NCBI GenBank assembly: GCA_008711135.1
Contig: VUAW01000016.1
Coordinates: forward strand, 1-64,000
Length of the DNA stretch: 64,000 nucleotides
DNA from: Rhodobacteraceae bacterium LNNU 3342
GTDB lineage: Bacteria; Pseudomonadota; Alphaproteobacteria; Rhodobacterales; Rhodobacteraceae
Direction of reading: 5' to 3'
The notes below the pieces were generated by a model. The model was not told the origin of the DNA. It ran no database searches and was given only the letters and a program-made list of their open reading frames with translations. The translations under genes and the position numbers were made by a program. This document shows, piece after piece, positions 24,816 to 33,456 of this stretch. The stretch's first letter is position 1. The number at the start of each line of letters is the position of its first letter.

Positions 24816-25856
24816 TTACTCAGCGGCCGTCTTGATGGCGGTTTCCTCGGCGATCATCCGGTCGATCAGCTTGCGCGCCCACATGCTGCCCGCGTCGATG
24901 TTCAGGTTGTAGAAGACGTGGTCCGGGTTGGCCTCGATGGCGCGCTGCTGCGCCTCAAGGATCAGCTCATCCTCGGTGAACACGCCGGCCACGCCTTCGC
25001 GAAGCTGATGGGTACGGGCCTGGTTGTGGATGTCATAGCTGCGCGCAATGGCCCAGAAATAGTGGCAGGAGCTTTCGGTTTCCGGCGTCATGGTGTTCAG
25101 CACCATGCCCTCGACCCCCTTGGACCGGTCTCCCTGCATCGCGCCGGTTCCGGTCGGCGCCACGCCCACCTCGATGCAGATGGTCGAGGGCGCCTGGAAG
25201 TTGATCACCTGCCAGCGGTCCATATGCTCCGCCCGGCCGATCTGGGAGGCCCAGAAGGGCGGTGCGGTGATATCCTCCATAAGGCGGGTCACGGTCGCGG
25301 TGCGGTCGGTATGGGTCACCTCGAACGGCGCCTCGGCCACCGCGCGGTTCCCGATGGAGGAGCCGTGCACGAAGGTTTCGTGCGTAAGATCCATGAGGTT
25401 GTCGACCACCAGCCGGTAATCGCATTTCACGTGGATCACGCGGCCGTCAGCCGCCCAGGCGGGATCGTCGTTCCAGTGCATGTCGGGCACCAGATCGGGA
25501 TCGGCCAGCGCCGGATCACCTGGCCAGATCCACAGGAAGCGGTGACGTTCCACCACCGGATAGCTTTTGACGCAGGCCGACGGGTTGATCGTTTCTTGGG
25601 ACGGCATGTATACACAGCGTCCCGAATCATCGAATTCAAGCCCGTGATAACCGCAGATCACGTTGTCCCCGTGCAGGCTGCCCTGCGACAGGGGCAGAAG
25701 CCGGTGCCAGCAGGCGTCAGCCAAGGCGACAGCCTCGCCGTTCTGCTTGCGGTACATTACGATCGGCTTGTTGCAGATGGTGCGCGCCAGCAGGCTCCGC
25801 CCCAGTTCGACATCATAGGCGGCCGCATACCATGCATTGAGCGGAAACGATGCCAT
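24816..25856 (-). CDS. vanA: vanillate O-demethylase oxygenase subunit (Rieske)
   Basis: 346 residues. The N-terminal Rieske 2Fe-2S domain has Cys49-Trp-His51 and Cys68-Gly-Tyr-His71. The mononuclear iron site is marked by DNLMDLTHETFVHG in the C-terminal domain. The length and the opening PLNAWYAAAYDVE fit VanA-type O-demethylases. It is the first gene of an operon vanA-vanB-dctPQM-metE-like. It has a TTGACA promoter with a palindrome between -35 and -10. Other Rieske demethylases of similar size (dicamba, toluenesulfonate) are possible, but ferulate genes nearby favour vanillate. Confidence 0.88.
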   Translation of the reverse strand: MASFPLNAWYAAAYDVELGRSLLARTICNKPIVMYRKQNGEAVALADACWHRLLPLSQGSLHGDNVICGYHGLEFDDSGRCVYMPSQETINPSACVKSYPVVERHRFLWIWPGDPALADPDLVPDMHWNDDPAWAADGRVIHVKCDYRLVVDNLMDLTHETFVHGSSIGNRAVAEAPFEVTHTDRTATVTRLMEDITAPPFWASQIGRAEHMDRWQVINFQAPSTICIEVGVAPTGTGAMQGDRSKGVEGMVLNTMTPETESSCHYFWAIARSYDIHNQARTHQLREGVAGVFTEDELILEAQQRAIEANPDHVFYNLNIDAGSMWARKLIDRMIAEETAIKTAAE

Positions 25857-25889
25857 GAACTCTCCTCCTGTGACTCAGCTCCCGCGCCT

Positions 25890-25918
25890 TAAATGCTATG
25901 TATACATTTCCTTGTCAA
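25890..25918 (-). promoter_or_regulatory. vanA promoter with operator in the spacer
   Basis: On the minus strand TTGACA (25918-25913) is followed after 17 bases by CATTTA (25895-25890). The 10-base palindrome ATGTATACAT (25898-25907) lies inside the spacer, an ideal repressor position. A GTATAC core is common in operators of FCD-type GntR repressors, the class of several VanR proteins. No GntR gene is in the window. An imperfect TTYACTAGTRAA dyad lies just upstream at 25921-25932. Confidence 0.6.
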
Positions 25919-25944
25919 TGTTCACTAGTAAACAAAATGCAGAA

Positions 25945-25967
25945 CGCCGCCCGGAAACCGGGCGGCG
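25945..25967. terminator. terminator of the xylose operon
   Basis: A perfect 10-bp stem, CGCCGCCCGG with CCGGGCGGCG, around AAA, 22 bases past the xylA stop. On the minus strand it is followed by a T-rich stretch including TTTTGTTT. It separates xylA from the vanA promoter. Confidence 0.75.
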
Positions 25968-25989
25968 CAGGATACGGCTGCTTGCCGCG

Positions 25990-27294
25990 TCAGACGAAAC
26001 GATTGATGAGGTTTTCCAGGGCTTCTTGTTGGCCGGACCGCGGCTGCGGGTTGATGCCCTCGCTCAGGACGCGGTCGGCCACGCTCTCCAGCGTGCCGTC
26101 GCGCAGCATTTCCTGCGCCGCCTCGCTGTCCCAACCGGCATAGCGCTCCCGCCGCCGCGCCTCGAGCGTGCCGTCCTCCAGCATCGCGGCGGCGGCCTTG
26201 AGGCCCCGGGCGCAGATATCCATCGCGCCCGCGTGGGCAAGAATCAGGTCCGCGGGATCAATCGACTGCCGGCGGATCTTGGCGTCGAAGTTGGTGCCGC
26301 CCGTGGTGAAGCCGCCCGCCTTCAGGATCTCGTAATAGGCCATCGCGACTTCGGGCACGTTGTTGGGGAACTGGTCGGTGTCCCAGCCGGACTGGTAGTC
26401 GTTCCGGTTCATGTCGATGGACCCGAAGATGCCCAGGCTCGCGGCCATGGCGATCTCATGTTCGAAGGAATGGCCGGCAAGGATCGCGTGCCCCTGCTCG
26501 ATGTTCACCTTCACCTCGTTTTCCAGCCCATGGCGGCGCAGGAAGCCATAGACCGTCGCCACGTCATAGTCATACTGGTGCTTCGACGGCTCCTGCGGCT
26601 TCGGCTCGATCAGGATGGCGCCCTTGAAGCCGATCTTGTGCTTGTAGTCGATCACCATCGACAGGAACCGGGCCATCTGGTCCGCCTCGCGCTTCAGGTC
26701 GGTGTTGAGCAGGGTCTCATACCCCTCTCGCCCGCCCCAAAGCACGTAGTTCTCGCCGCCCAGTTTCAGTGTGGCATCCATGCAGGTCTTTACCGTCGCC
26801 GCGGCAAAGGCAAAGACATCCGGGTCCGGGTTGGTCGCCGCCCCGGCCATGTAGCGCCGGTGCGAGAACAGGTTGGCCGTCCCCCACAGAAGCCGCGTGC
26901 GCGAGCCTTCCATCTTCTGGCCAAGATAATCGGTAATCTCCTGCAGGTTCCGGGTGTTTTCGGCGAAATCCGCACCTTCGGGCCGCACGTCGGCGTCGTG
27001 GAAGCAGAAGAAGGGCGCGTCGAGGATGTCGAACATCTCGAATGCGACATCAGCCTTCATCCGGGCCAGATCCATCGCATCCCCGAACCACGGCCTCTCG
27101 AACGTCTGGCCGCCGAACGGGTCTGTTCCCGGCCAGGCAAAGCTGTGCCAATAGGCCACCGCAAAGCGCAGGTGGTCCTTCAGCGGCTTGCCCATGACCA
27201 TTTCGTCCGGATTGTAGTGGCGGAAGGCAAAGTCGTTCCGGCTCTCGGTCCCTTCATAGCGGACCTGGGGAATACCCTTGAAGAAATCGGTCAT
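25990..27294 (-). CDS. xylA: xylose isomerase
   Basis: 434 residues, class II length. It converts D-xylose to D-xylulose with divalent metal. Signatures are FHDADV (98-103) with the active-site histidine, [17 protein letters not shown] and GSIDMNRND for the metal sites. It is the last gene of the xylF-H-G-B-A operon and overlaps xylB by 4 bases; a terminator follows. Confidence 0.97.
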   Translation of the reverse strand: MTDFFKGIPQVRYEGTESRNDFAFRHYNPDEMVMGKPLKDHLRFAVAYWHSFAWPGTDPFGGQTFERPWFGDAMDLARMKADVAFEMFDILDAPFFCFHDADVRPEGADFAENTRNLQEITDYLGQKMEGSRTRLLWGTANLFSHRRYMAGAATNPDPDVFAFAAATVKTCMDATLKLGGENYVLWGGREGYETLLNTDLKREADQMARFLSMVIDYKHKIGFKGAILIEPKPQEPSKHQYDYDVATVYGFLRRHGLENEVKVNIEQGHAILAGHSFEHEIAMAASLGIFGSIDMNRNDYQSGWDTDQFPNNVPEVAMAYYEILKAGGFTTGGTNFDAKIRRQSIDPADLILAHAGAMDICARGLKAAAAMLEDGTLEARRRERYAGWDSEAAQEMLRDGTLESVADRVLSEGINPQPRSGQQEALENLINRFV

Positions 27295-28733
27295 GTGAGT
27301 CCCTTGATGGCAGATTGTGCAGCGCGATAACGGTCATGCGCCGCGTCGAAAGCATCCCGAAGATGGGCATCGGGCTGAATTACCCGGGCAGTTTCAGGCG
27401 GCGCCGCGATTTCCGCCCCAGCGCCGGTCGCGGCCATGATCGCCAGCCGCGCCGCCCCGAAGGCGCCACCAAAGTCACCGGCAACAGGCAGCGTCACCGG
27501 CATATCGAGTGCCGTCGCAATGACCTGCAGCCAATATTCCGACCGGCTGCCGCCCCCGACGGCCAGCAAGCTGTCGAACGTGGTTCCGGTGGCAGCCAGC
27601 GCATCGCGGCAGTCGCGCAGCGCAAAGGTTACGCCTTCCAGCACCGCCCGCGTTGCCGCGGCGCGATCGGTCGCATGCTCCAGGCCGATGAACGCGCCAC
27701 GGATCGCGGCATCGTTCAGCGGCGTACGTTCACCACCCAGGCAGGGCAGGAACACCGTCTTCCCCGGTGCCCGCAACGGACCGAGACCCGCCGTCAGCGC
27801 CGCGGCGTCCGCCCCTGTCAGCCGGGCAAACCAGTTCAGCGCGTCGGTCGCCGCAAGGATCACGCCCATCTGGTGCCAGGTATCGGGCAGCGCGTGGCAG
27901 AAGGTATGGACCGCCGTGGCCGCGTTCGGCGCATACCCATCGTTTGCCGCAAACAGCACCCCGGAGGTGCCCAGCGACACAAACGCCTGCCCCGCCCGCA
28001 CCACCCCTGCGCCAATGGCCGAAGCTGCGTTGTCCCCGCCACCACCGGCCACCACCACGCCTTCAGGAAATCCCCAGCGGCCCGCCAGCGCCTTGCGAAG
28101 CTGCCCGGAAACCTCAGACCCCTCGACAAGCGCGGGCATGGCGTCCCGCGACAGCCCTGTCGCCTGCAGCAGATCATCCGACCAGTCCCGCGCCCCGGTA
28201 TCCAGCCAACTAGTCCCCGCCGCATCCGACATCTCTGCCACATGCAACCCCGTCAGCCAGAGCCGAAGGTAGTCCTTGGGCAGAAGCACCTTCGCGACGC
28301 GGTCAAAGATCGCGGGCTCATGTCGCTGCACCCACAGCAGCTTGGGCGCCGTGAAGCCGGGGAAAACGATGTTGCCCGTCACCCTGCGGAACGCGGGACT
28401 CGCGTCAAGCTGCGCGGCCTCCTCGTGCGACCGGGTGTCGTTCCACAGGATGCAGGGGCGCAGAACCTCGTCCGCCGCATCCAGCAGCGTGGCCCCGTGC
28501 ATCTGCCCCGAAAGGCCGATCCCGCGCACCTCATTCAGCGGCCGCGCGGCGGCCAGCGCGTCCAGCACAGCCTCGGCCGCGCCGATCCAGTCGGCGGGTG
28601 ACTGTTCCGACCAGCCGTCACGGGGGCGGCTGACCTCCAGCGGGGCGGTGGCCTCTGCCAGCACGCGCTGGTCGGCATCCACCAGAACCCCTTTGAGGCC
28701 CGAAGTTCCAAGATCAAGACCGATGAACATCAT
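27291..28733 (-). CDS. xylB: xylulokinase
   Basis: 480 residues, FGGY carbohydrate kinase. It opens with [15 protein letters not shown] (phosphate-binding Asp-Gly-Thr); GLSGQMHG and PYLGGER-like [11 protein letters not shown] follow; the catalytic Asp lies in [14 protein letters not shown]. It phosphorylates D-xylulose for entry to the pentose phosphate pathway. The GLSGQMHGA motif is diagnostic for xylulokinases within FGGY. It overlaps both xylG and xylA by 4 bases. Confidence 0.96.
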   Translation of the reverse strand: MMFIGLDLGTSGLKGVLVDADQRVLAEATAPLEVSRPRDGWSEQSPADWIGAAEAVLDALAAARPLNEVRGIGLSGQMHGATLLDAADEVLRPCILWNDTRSHEEAAQLDASPAFRRVTGNIVFPGFTAPKLLWVQRHEPAIFDRVAKVLLPKDYLRLWLTGLHVAEMSDAAGTSWLDTGARDWSDDLLQATGLSRDAMPALVEGSEVSGQLRKALAGRWGFPEGVVVAGGGGDNAASAIGAGVVRAGQAFVSLGTSGVLFAANDGYAPNAATAVHTFCHALPDTWHQMGVILAATDALNWFARLTGADAAALTAGLGPLRAPGKTVFLPCLGGERTPLNDAAIRGAFIGLEHATDRAAATRAVLEGVTFALRDCRDALAATGTTFDSLLAVGGGSRSEYWLQVIATALDMPVTLPVAGDFGGAFGAARLAIMAATGAGAEIAAPPETARVIQPDAHLRDAFDAAHDRYRAAQSAIKGLT

Positions 28734-29476
28734 GCCGCCTTGGCCGGTTTCTTGCCGAGGATGATCATGCCCAGAATATCATCCTCGGTCACGTCCTCGA
28801 CCCGCTCGGTGCCAACGAGCTTGCCGTTCTTCATCACCGTGACCCGGTCGCACAGGTGCATGACGTCGTGGATGTCGTGGCTGATCAGGAAGATGCCGAG
28901 GCCTTCACGTTTCAACTCGTTGATCAGCTCCCCCACCATCCGGGTTTCCTGGGGGCCCAGCGCGGCGGTCGGTTCGTCCATGATCAGGATGCGTGCGTTG
29001 AAATAGACGGCGCGCGCGATGGCGACCGACTGCCGCTGGCCACCCGAAAGTGCCTTTACCGGCTCGGCGAACTTGCGGAAGTTGGGGTTGAGCCGGCCCA
29101 TGATCTTGCGGGTCTCGGCCTCCATCCGCGCGTCATCGACGAACCCCAACTTCGTCGTCAGCTCGCGCCCCAGGAACAGGTTCGACGCCGCGTCGAGGTT
29201 ATCGGCAAGTGCCAGCGTCTGGTAGATAGTCTCGATATTATGGCTGCGGGCGTCGCGCGGGTTGCGGATGTCCACCCGCTGGCCGTTTATCAGGATTTCG
29301 CCGCTGTCGGCCTGGTAGGCGCCCGACAGGATCTTGATCAGCGTGGATTTCCCGGCGCCGTTGTGGCCCAGAAGGCCCACGACCTCTCCGGGATACAGAT
29401 CGACCGTGACGTGGTCCACCGCCTTGATCCCGCCAAAGGCGATCGAAATGTCGCGCATTTCAACAAGAGGGGTCAT
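28730..29476 (-). CDS. xylG: xylose ABC transporter ATP-binding protein, single-domain
   Basis: 248 residues with one nucleotide-binding domain: Walker [10 protein letters not shown] (37-45), signature [14 protein letters not shown], Walker [12 protein letters not shown]. Enterobacterial XylG has two fused domains (about 510 residues); the single-domain form, as in FrcA-type systems, would act as a homodimer. The frame runs 98 codons upstream into the permease gene and is rejected; the ATG at 29476 overlaps the permease TAA by one base. Confidence 0.92.
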   Translation of the reverse strand: MTPLVEMRDISIAFGGIKAVDHVTVDLYPGEVVGLLGHNGAGKSTLIKILSGAYQADSGEILINGQRVDIRNPRDARSHNIETIYQTLALADNLDAASNLFLGRELTTKLGFVDDARMEAETRKIMGRLNPNFRKFAEPVKALSGGQRQSVAIARAVYFNARILIMDEPTAALGPQETRMVGELINELKREGLGIFLISHDIHDVMHLCDRVTVMKNGKLVGTERVEDVTEDDILGMIILGKKPAKAA

Positions 29477-30765
29477 TACTTCGCTCCGGTGCGCTTGCGG
29501 TAGATGATGTCGATGAAGACGGCGAGAACCAACACCATGCCGACGACGATGTTCTGGAAAGGCGCATCCACGCCCACCATCGCCATCCCGGACTGGAGCG
29601 ACTGCATGATCAACGCGCCAAGAATGGCGCCATAGATCGTTCCGATCCCGCCAGACAGCGCGGTGCCCCCGATCACGGCCGCCGCAATCACCCGCAGTTC
29701 GTCCAGAGTACCGATGTCGTTGGAATGGTTCGCCAGCCGGGCCGAGGCCACCACCGCCGATATCGCGCAAAGGCCGCCCATGATGGCAAAGACCTTGACC
29801 GTCAGCAGGCGCGTGTTGATGCCCGACAGTTCAGCCGCCTCGGGGTTGCCGCCGGTGGCGAAGATGTAGCGTCCCAGCCGCGTCCGCCGCGCAACAAGCG
29901 TCATGATCACCGCCACCGCCAGCAGCACGAGCACCGAGATCGGCAGCCCATAGCCTTCGGTATAGCCTTCGGGCAGCGTCTGGCCGCGCAGTTCGAATAC
30001 GCGCCGCAGGCGGGCGGCCGGGACCTCATAGATGTTCAGGGTCCAGACAAAGCCAAGGATCACGACGGAGATGAAAGCAGCCATCACCGCCTCTGCCCAC
30101 ATCGGCTTGACCGGGAACCCGTGAGAGATCTTGTTCCGCCGCCCCATCCACAGCGCGTAAAGCGCCGCGAGCACCGCCACCCCGCCCACGATCCAGGATG
30201 CCGTTTCGCCAAGCGTGCCGTTGGTGCCGCCGAACAGCATGAAGGTGCCGTCCAGCGGGCCGATGGTCTGGCCGTTCGTCAGGTACCAGGCAACGTTGCG
30301 CCAGACTAAAAGACCGCCCAGCGTCACGATGAAGGCCGGGATCGTCAGGTAGCCCACCAGCCATCCGTGGAAGGCGCCGATCCCCACCCCGCATACCAGC
30401 CCGACAAGGATCGTCAGCGGCGCGTTCATCGGCGTGTTCAGCGCGATGCCCGCCATCTGCGGCAGGATCACGGTCTGGGTCATGGCCATGACGGCGGAAC
30501 AGGTGGCGAGCAGCGCCCCCACCGAAAGGTCGATGTGGCGCGTCACGATCACAAAGACCATGCCCGTCGCCATGATCGCCACGGACACCGTCTGGATGGT
30601 GAGGTTGAAGATGTTCCGGGGCGTCAGGAAACGCCCGTCAGTGATCAGGTCGAACCCTATGCAGAGAACGATGAACGCGCCGATCATGCCCAGAAGCCGG
30701 GTATCAAGCTCCAGCGTCTCGGTCAGGCTGCGTTTGCGGGCGGGGACATGGGCCGCGTCAGTCAT
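29476..30765 (-). CDS. xylH: xylose ABC transporter permease
   Basis: 429 residues with about ten to twelve membrane helices. The family stretches [27 protein letters not shown] near the end and [14 protein letters not shown] are the standard sugar-permease (RbsC/XylH) motifs. It is longer than RbsC because of an insertion between middle helices, as in XylH. It follows xylF by 86 bases that include a strong hairpin. Confidence 0.93.
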   Translation of the reverse strand: MTDAAHVPARKRSLTETLELDTRLLGMIGAFIVLCIGFDLITDGRFLTPRNIFNLTIQTVSVAIMATGMVFVIVTRHIDLSVGALLATCSAVMAMTQTVILPQMAGIALNTPMNAPLTILVGLVCGVGIGAFHGWLVGYLTIPAFIVTLGGLLVWRNVAWYLTNGQTIGPLDGTFMLFGGTNGTLGETASWIVGGVAVLAALYALWMGRRNKISHGFPVKPMWAEAVMAAFISVVILGFVWTLNIYEVPAARLRRVFELRGQTLPEGYTEGYGLPISVLVLLAVAVIMTLVARRTRLGRYIFATGGNPEAAELSGINTRLLTVKVFAIMGGLCAISAVVASARLANHSNDIGTLDELRVIAAAVIGGTALSGGIGTIYGAILGALIMQSLQSGMAMVGVDAPFQNIVVGMVLVLAVFIDIIYRKRTGAK

Positions 30766-30814
30766 GGGCGTATCCTGTGGAGGGCAAGGGTCCGGCGGGA
30801 CGTGCCGGCCGTGG

Positions 30815-30845
30815 CTGGTGCCCCCGGCCTGCCCGGGGGCACCAG
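30815..30845. other. intra-operon hairpin between xylF and xylH
   Basis: CTGGTGCCCCCG and CGGGGGCACCAG form a perfect 12-bp stem with a 7-base loop, 6 bases after the xylF stop. No T-run follows on the minus strand. It probably stabilises the xylF message or lets only part of the transcription proceed to the permease. Confidence 0.65.
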
Positions 30846-30851
30846 CTTACG

Positions 30852-31877
30852 TCAGTTGCAGGGGGCGGGACCGTTGGTGACGCCCTGGCACAGCGCCTCT
30901 TGGGTGATCCAACCAGCCTCGACGACGGTCGTCAGGTTGTCGGCGGTGATCGGCACCGGGGTCAGGAACAGCGCCGTCAGTTCGGTACCGGAAGGGGAGG
31001 TCCAGCTTTGTGCGCCCTCGATGTCGGTCATCTCGGTGCCGTTGGCCATGGCGACGGCGATCTCAGCCGCCGTGCGGCCCAGTTCCCGGGCGTCCTTCCA
31101 AACGGATACCGTCTGGGTGCCCAGCGCGATCCGGTTCAGCGCGGCGTGGTCGCCGTCTTGGCCCGACACCGGGATGCCCTGCATCCCCTGCGCGGTCAAT
31201 GCTGCCACCGCGCCGCCCGCGGTGCCGTCGTTCGCGGCCACGATTGCATCCACGTTGTTGTCCTGCGCGGTCAGGATCTGTTCGACGTTCCGCTGTGCGT
31301 TCGCGGGCAGCCAAGCATCCGTATAAGCCTCGCCCACGATGGTGATCGCGCCGGAATCAAGCGCCTCTTGCAGGACCTCCTGCTGGCCAGCGCGCAGGAA
31401 ATCGGCGTTCGGATCGGTGGGCGAGCCCTTGACGATGATGTAGTTGCCTTCGGGCGCCTGCTCCAGCACGGCGCGCGCCTGCATACGGCCAACCTCGACG
31501 TTATCGAAGGTCAGGTAAAAGGCGCGCGGATCCTCGATCAGGCGGTCATAGCCCACGACGGGGATGCCTTCGTCGGCGGCGGCCTGCACGGCTGGGCCGA
31601 TTGCCTGGCTGTCCTGCGCCAGGATGATCAACGCATCCACCCCCTGTGCGATCAGGCTTTCAACATCCGACAATTGCTTGGCCGAGGATGACTGCGCATC
31701 GGTGGAAACATATCCGGCGCCTGCTTCCTCCAGCGCGGCGCGAATTGCCGCCTCGTCGGTTTTCCAACGCTCCTCTTGGAAGTTCGACCAGCTGACGCCG
31801 ACTGTAATGTCTTGTGCCTGCGCCGCAGCGCCAAGGCCCGCCGTGGCAAGCACGGCGGCCAGAACTGTTCTGTGCAT
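30852..31877 (-). CDS. xylF: xylose-binding periplasmic protein
   Basis: 341 residues with a signal peptide (1-22, ending AAAQAQ). It is a type I sugar-binding protein: ITVGVSWSNFQEERWKTDEAAI at the start of the mature chain, VDALIILAQD and NVDAIVAANDGTAGGAV are XylF-like. It is the first gene of the xylose operon and is divergent from the ROK regulator; the operator candidate lies about 50 bases upstream. RBS GGGAGG is present. Confidence 0.94.
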   Translation of the reverse strand: MHRTVLAAVLATAGLGAAAQAQDITVGVSWSNFQEERWKTDEAAIRAALEEAGAGYVSTDAQSSSAKQLSDVESLIAQGVDALIILAQDSQAIGPAVQAAADEGIPVVGYDRLIEDPRAFYLTFDNVEVGRMQARAVLEQAPEGNYIIVKGSPTDPNADFLRAGQQEVLQEALDSGAITIVGEAYTDAWLPANAQRNVEQILTAQDNNVDAIVAANDGTAGGAVAALTAQGMQGIPVSGQDGDHAALNRIALGTQTVSVWKDARELGRTAAEIAVAMANGTEMTDIEGAQSWTSPSGTELTALFLTPVPITADNLTTVVEAGWITQEALCQGVTNGPAPCN

Positions 31878-31929
31878 ATAGACCTCCCTGTGTTCGGCGG
31901 ATTCGCCTGAACAAGATCAGGATGCCAAC

Positions 31930-31952
31930 TTAATTTTAGTTGTCAAAATAAA
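31930..31952. promoter_or_regulatory. candidate XylR (ROK) operator
   Basis: TTAATTTTAG and TCAAAATAAA form an imperfect inverted repeat (7 of 10 positions) around TTG in the 177-base region between xylF and the ROK gene. It is a conspicuously AT-rich block in GC-rich DNA. ROK-type sugar repressors typically bind such A/T-rich dyads. Confidence 0.5.
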
Positions 31953-32054
31953 TTCGGTGGAAGATGCTGATATTCATCTGCATATAGCCATACTCTTCGC
32001 CGCATTGCAGCGATTTACGACGGTTGCAGCATCTTGCCTAGGGGCATTGCTTAA

Positions 32055-33326
32055 ATGAATGAACTAAATGGCGGCAGAGGAGCCTTGGCGGAACCTGCAG
32101 GTTGCGGCCCGCTGATCCCGCCGCTTTCCGAAACCTCACGGCCGCTGCGCCAGCAGATATTCGAGCGGGTGCGCGCAGCCGGGCAGATCCCCCGTGTGCA
32201 GGTTGCAAAGGATCTTGGCGTCAGCCCCGCCTCGGTTACGACCATTACCTCGGACCTTATCGAACGTGGGCTGATCCGCGAGATAGCCCGGGAAGGCGAA
32301 GGGGGGCGCGGCCGGCCTGCCGTGGCGCTGGGCGTCCGCCCCGAGGCGCATCTGGTTGCGGGCATGAAGCTGTCAGATCGCGAACATACTGTTGTTGTCG
32401 TTGATTTCGCTGGCAACTTGGTGGCGGGCGACCTGATCCCGCGGCGGCCCGGATTGCTGGACTTGGCCGAAATCCTTGCCGCGGCGGGCGAACTGCTTGA
32501 CCGTGTCTGCGCCAAGGCTGGCATTGCCCGTCAGGACCTTTCTGCGGTGGGGCTGGGCGTACCGGGCTTTGTCGATAGCGCGGCGGGTGAGGTGCTCTGG
32601 TCGCCGGTGATGCGCGACCGGAACGTGGCGCTTGCTGCCTGCGCGACACAGGCGCTGGGTCTGCCGGTCCATGTCGATAACGACGCCAACCTCGTGACGC
32701 TGGCCGAGCTCTGGTTCGGGGCGGGCCGGGGGTTGTCGGATTTCGCCGTGGTGACCATCGAACATGGCCTAGGCATGGGGCTGGTCATCAACCACCGCAT
32801 CTTTCGCGGCGGCCAAGGGCTGGGAATGGAGCTTGGGCATACCAAGGTCCAGTTGGACGGCGCCCTGTGCCGCTGCGGGCAGCGCGGCTGCCTGGAGGCC
32901 TACGTAGCCGATTACGCACTGGTGCGCGAGGCTACCACCGCCCTGAACTGGGCGCACAAGAGTGGCCAGCCCGAATCCGTTTTACTCGAAAGCCTCTATG
33001 ACCATGCCAAGGCCGGGAACCAGGCCGCGCGGTCGATCTTCCGCCGCGCAGGCCGCTATCTGGCCGTGGGACTCGCGAATGTCGTCAACCTGTTCGACCC
33101 CAAGCTGATCTTCCTGTCCGGCGAGCGGCTTCGCTATGATTACCTTTATGCCGCCGATACGCTGGCAGAGATGGAGGCCCTGATCCTCACCTCGGGCCGG
33201 CCGCCGCCGCCGATCCGCATCCATGCCTGGGGTGATCTTCTTTGGGCCCATGGCGCCGCGGCGCTTGCGCTTTCGGCGGTCAGCGAGGGGCTTCTGGCCC
33301 CTGTGCGCGAGGTGGCGGCGCAATAG
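32055..33326 (+). CDS. xylR: ROK family transcriptional repressor of xylose genes
   Basis: 423 residues. An N-terminal winged helix (about residues 35-80, with QVAKDLGVSPASVTTITSDL) is followed by a ROK sugar-kinase-like domain with the zinc motif CRCGQRGCLEAY and VDNDANL. Repressors of this layout respond to xylose in many bacteria. The divergent position next to xylF supports that. The ATG at 32055 has no strong ribosome-binding site, so the true start could be a little downstream. Confidence 0.88.
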   Translation: MNELNGGRGALAEPAGCGPLIPPLSETSRPLRQQIFERVRAAGQIPRVQVAKDLGVSPASVTTITSDLIERGLIREIAREGEGGRGRPAVALGVRPEAHLVAGMKLSDREHTVVVVDFAGNLVAGDLIPRRPGLLDLAEILAAAGELLDRVCAKAGIARQDLSAVGLGVPGFVDSAAGEVLWSPVMRDRNVALAACATQALGLPVHVDNDANLVTLAELWFGAGRGLSDFAVVTIEHGLGMGLVINHRIFRGGQGLGMELGHTKVQLDGALCRCGQRGCLEAYVADYALVREATTALNWAHKSGQPESVLLESLYDHAKAGNQAARSIFRRAGRYLAVGLANVVNLFDPKLIFLSGERLRYDYLYAADTLAEMEALILTSGRPPPPIRIHAWGDLLWAHGAAALALSAVSEGLLAPVREVAAQ

Positions 33327-33456
33327 CCTTTCCCTCCTGCGGCAGTTTTGCCCCGATTACGGAACCCGGACCCCGCTGCCGGGTTGGCGAATTGATACAT
33401 CGGGTTCAGCATGCAAGACTGAACGTGTCGATTTTCAGGGAAGGGTTTCAGGGGGC

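Noticed and set aside
27767-28213. Proline/arginine-rich plus-strand frames within xylB
   Set aside because: Shadow frames of xylB; low complexity with no start signals.
29476-29770. N-terminal extension of XylG to 29770
   Set aside because: It overlaps the permease gene in another frame and shows no ABC-domain sequence.
33363-33385. Hairpin AACCCGG..CCGGGTT as terminator of the ROK gene
   Set aside because: Stem of only 7 bp with a 9-base loop and no following T-run; too weak to list as a feature.
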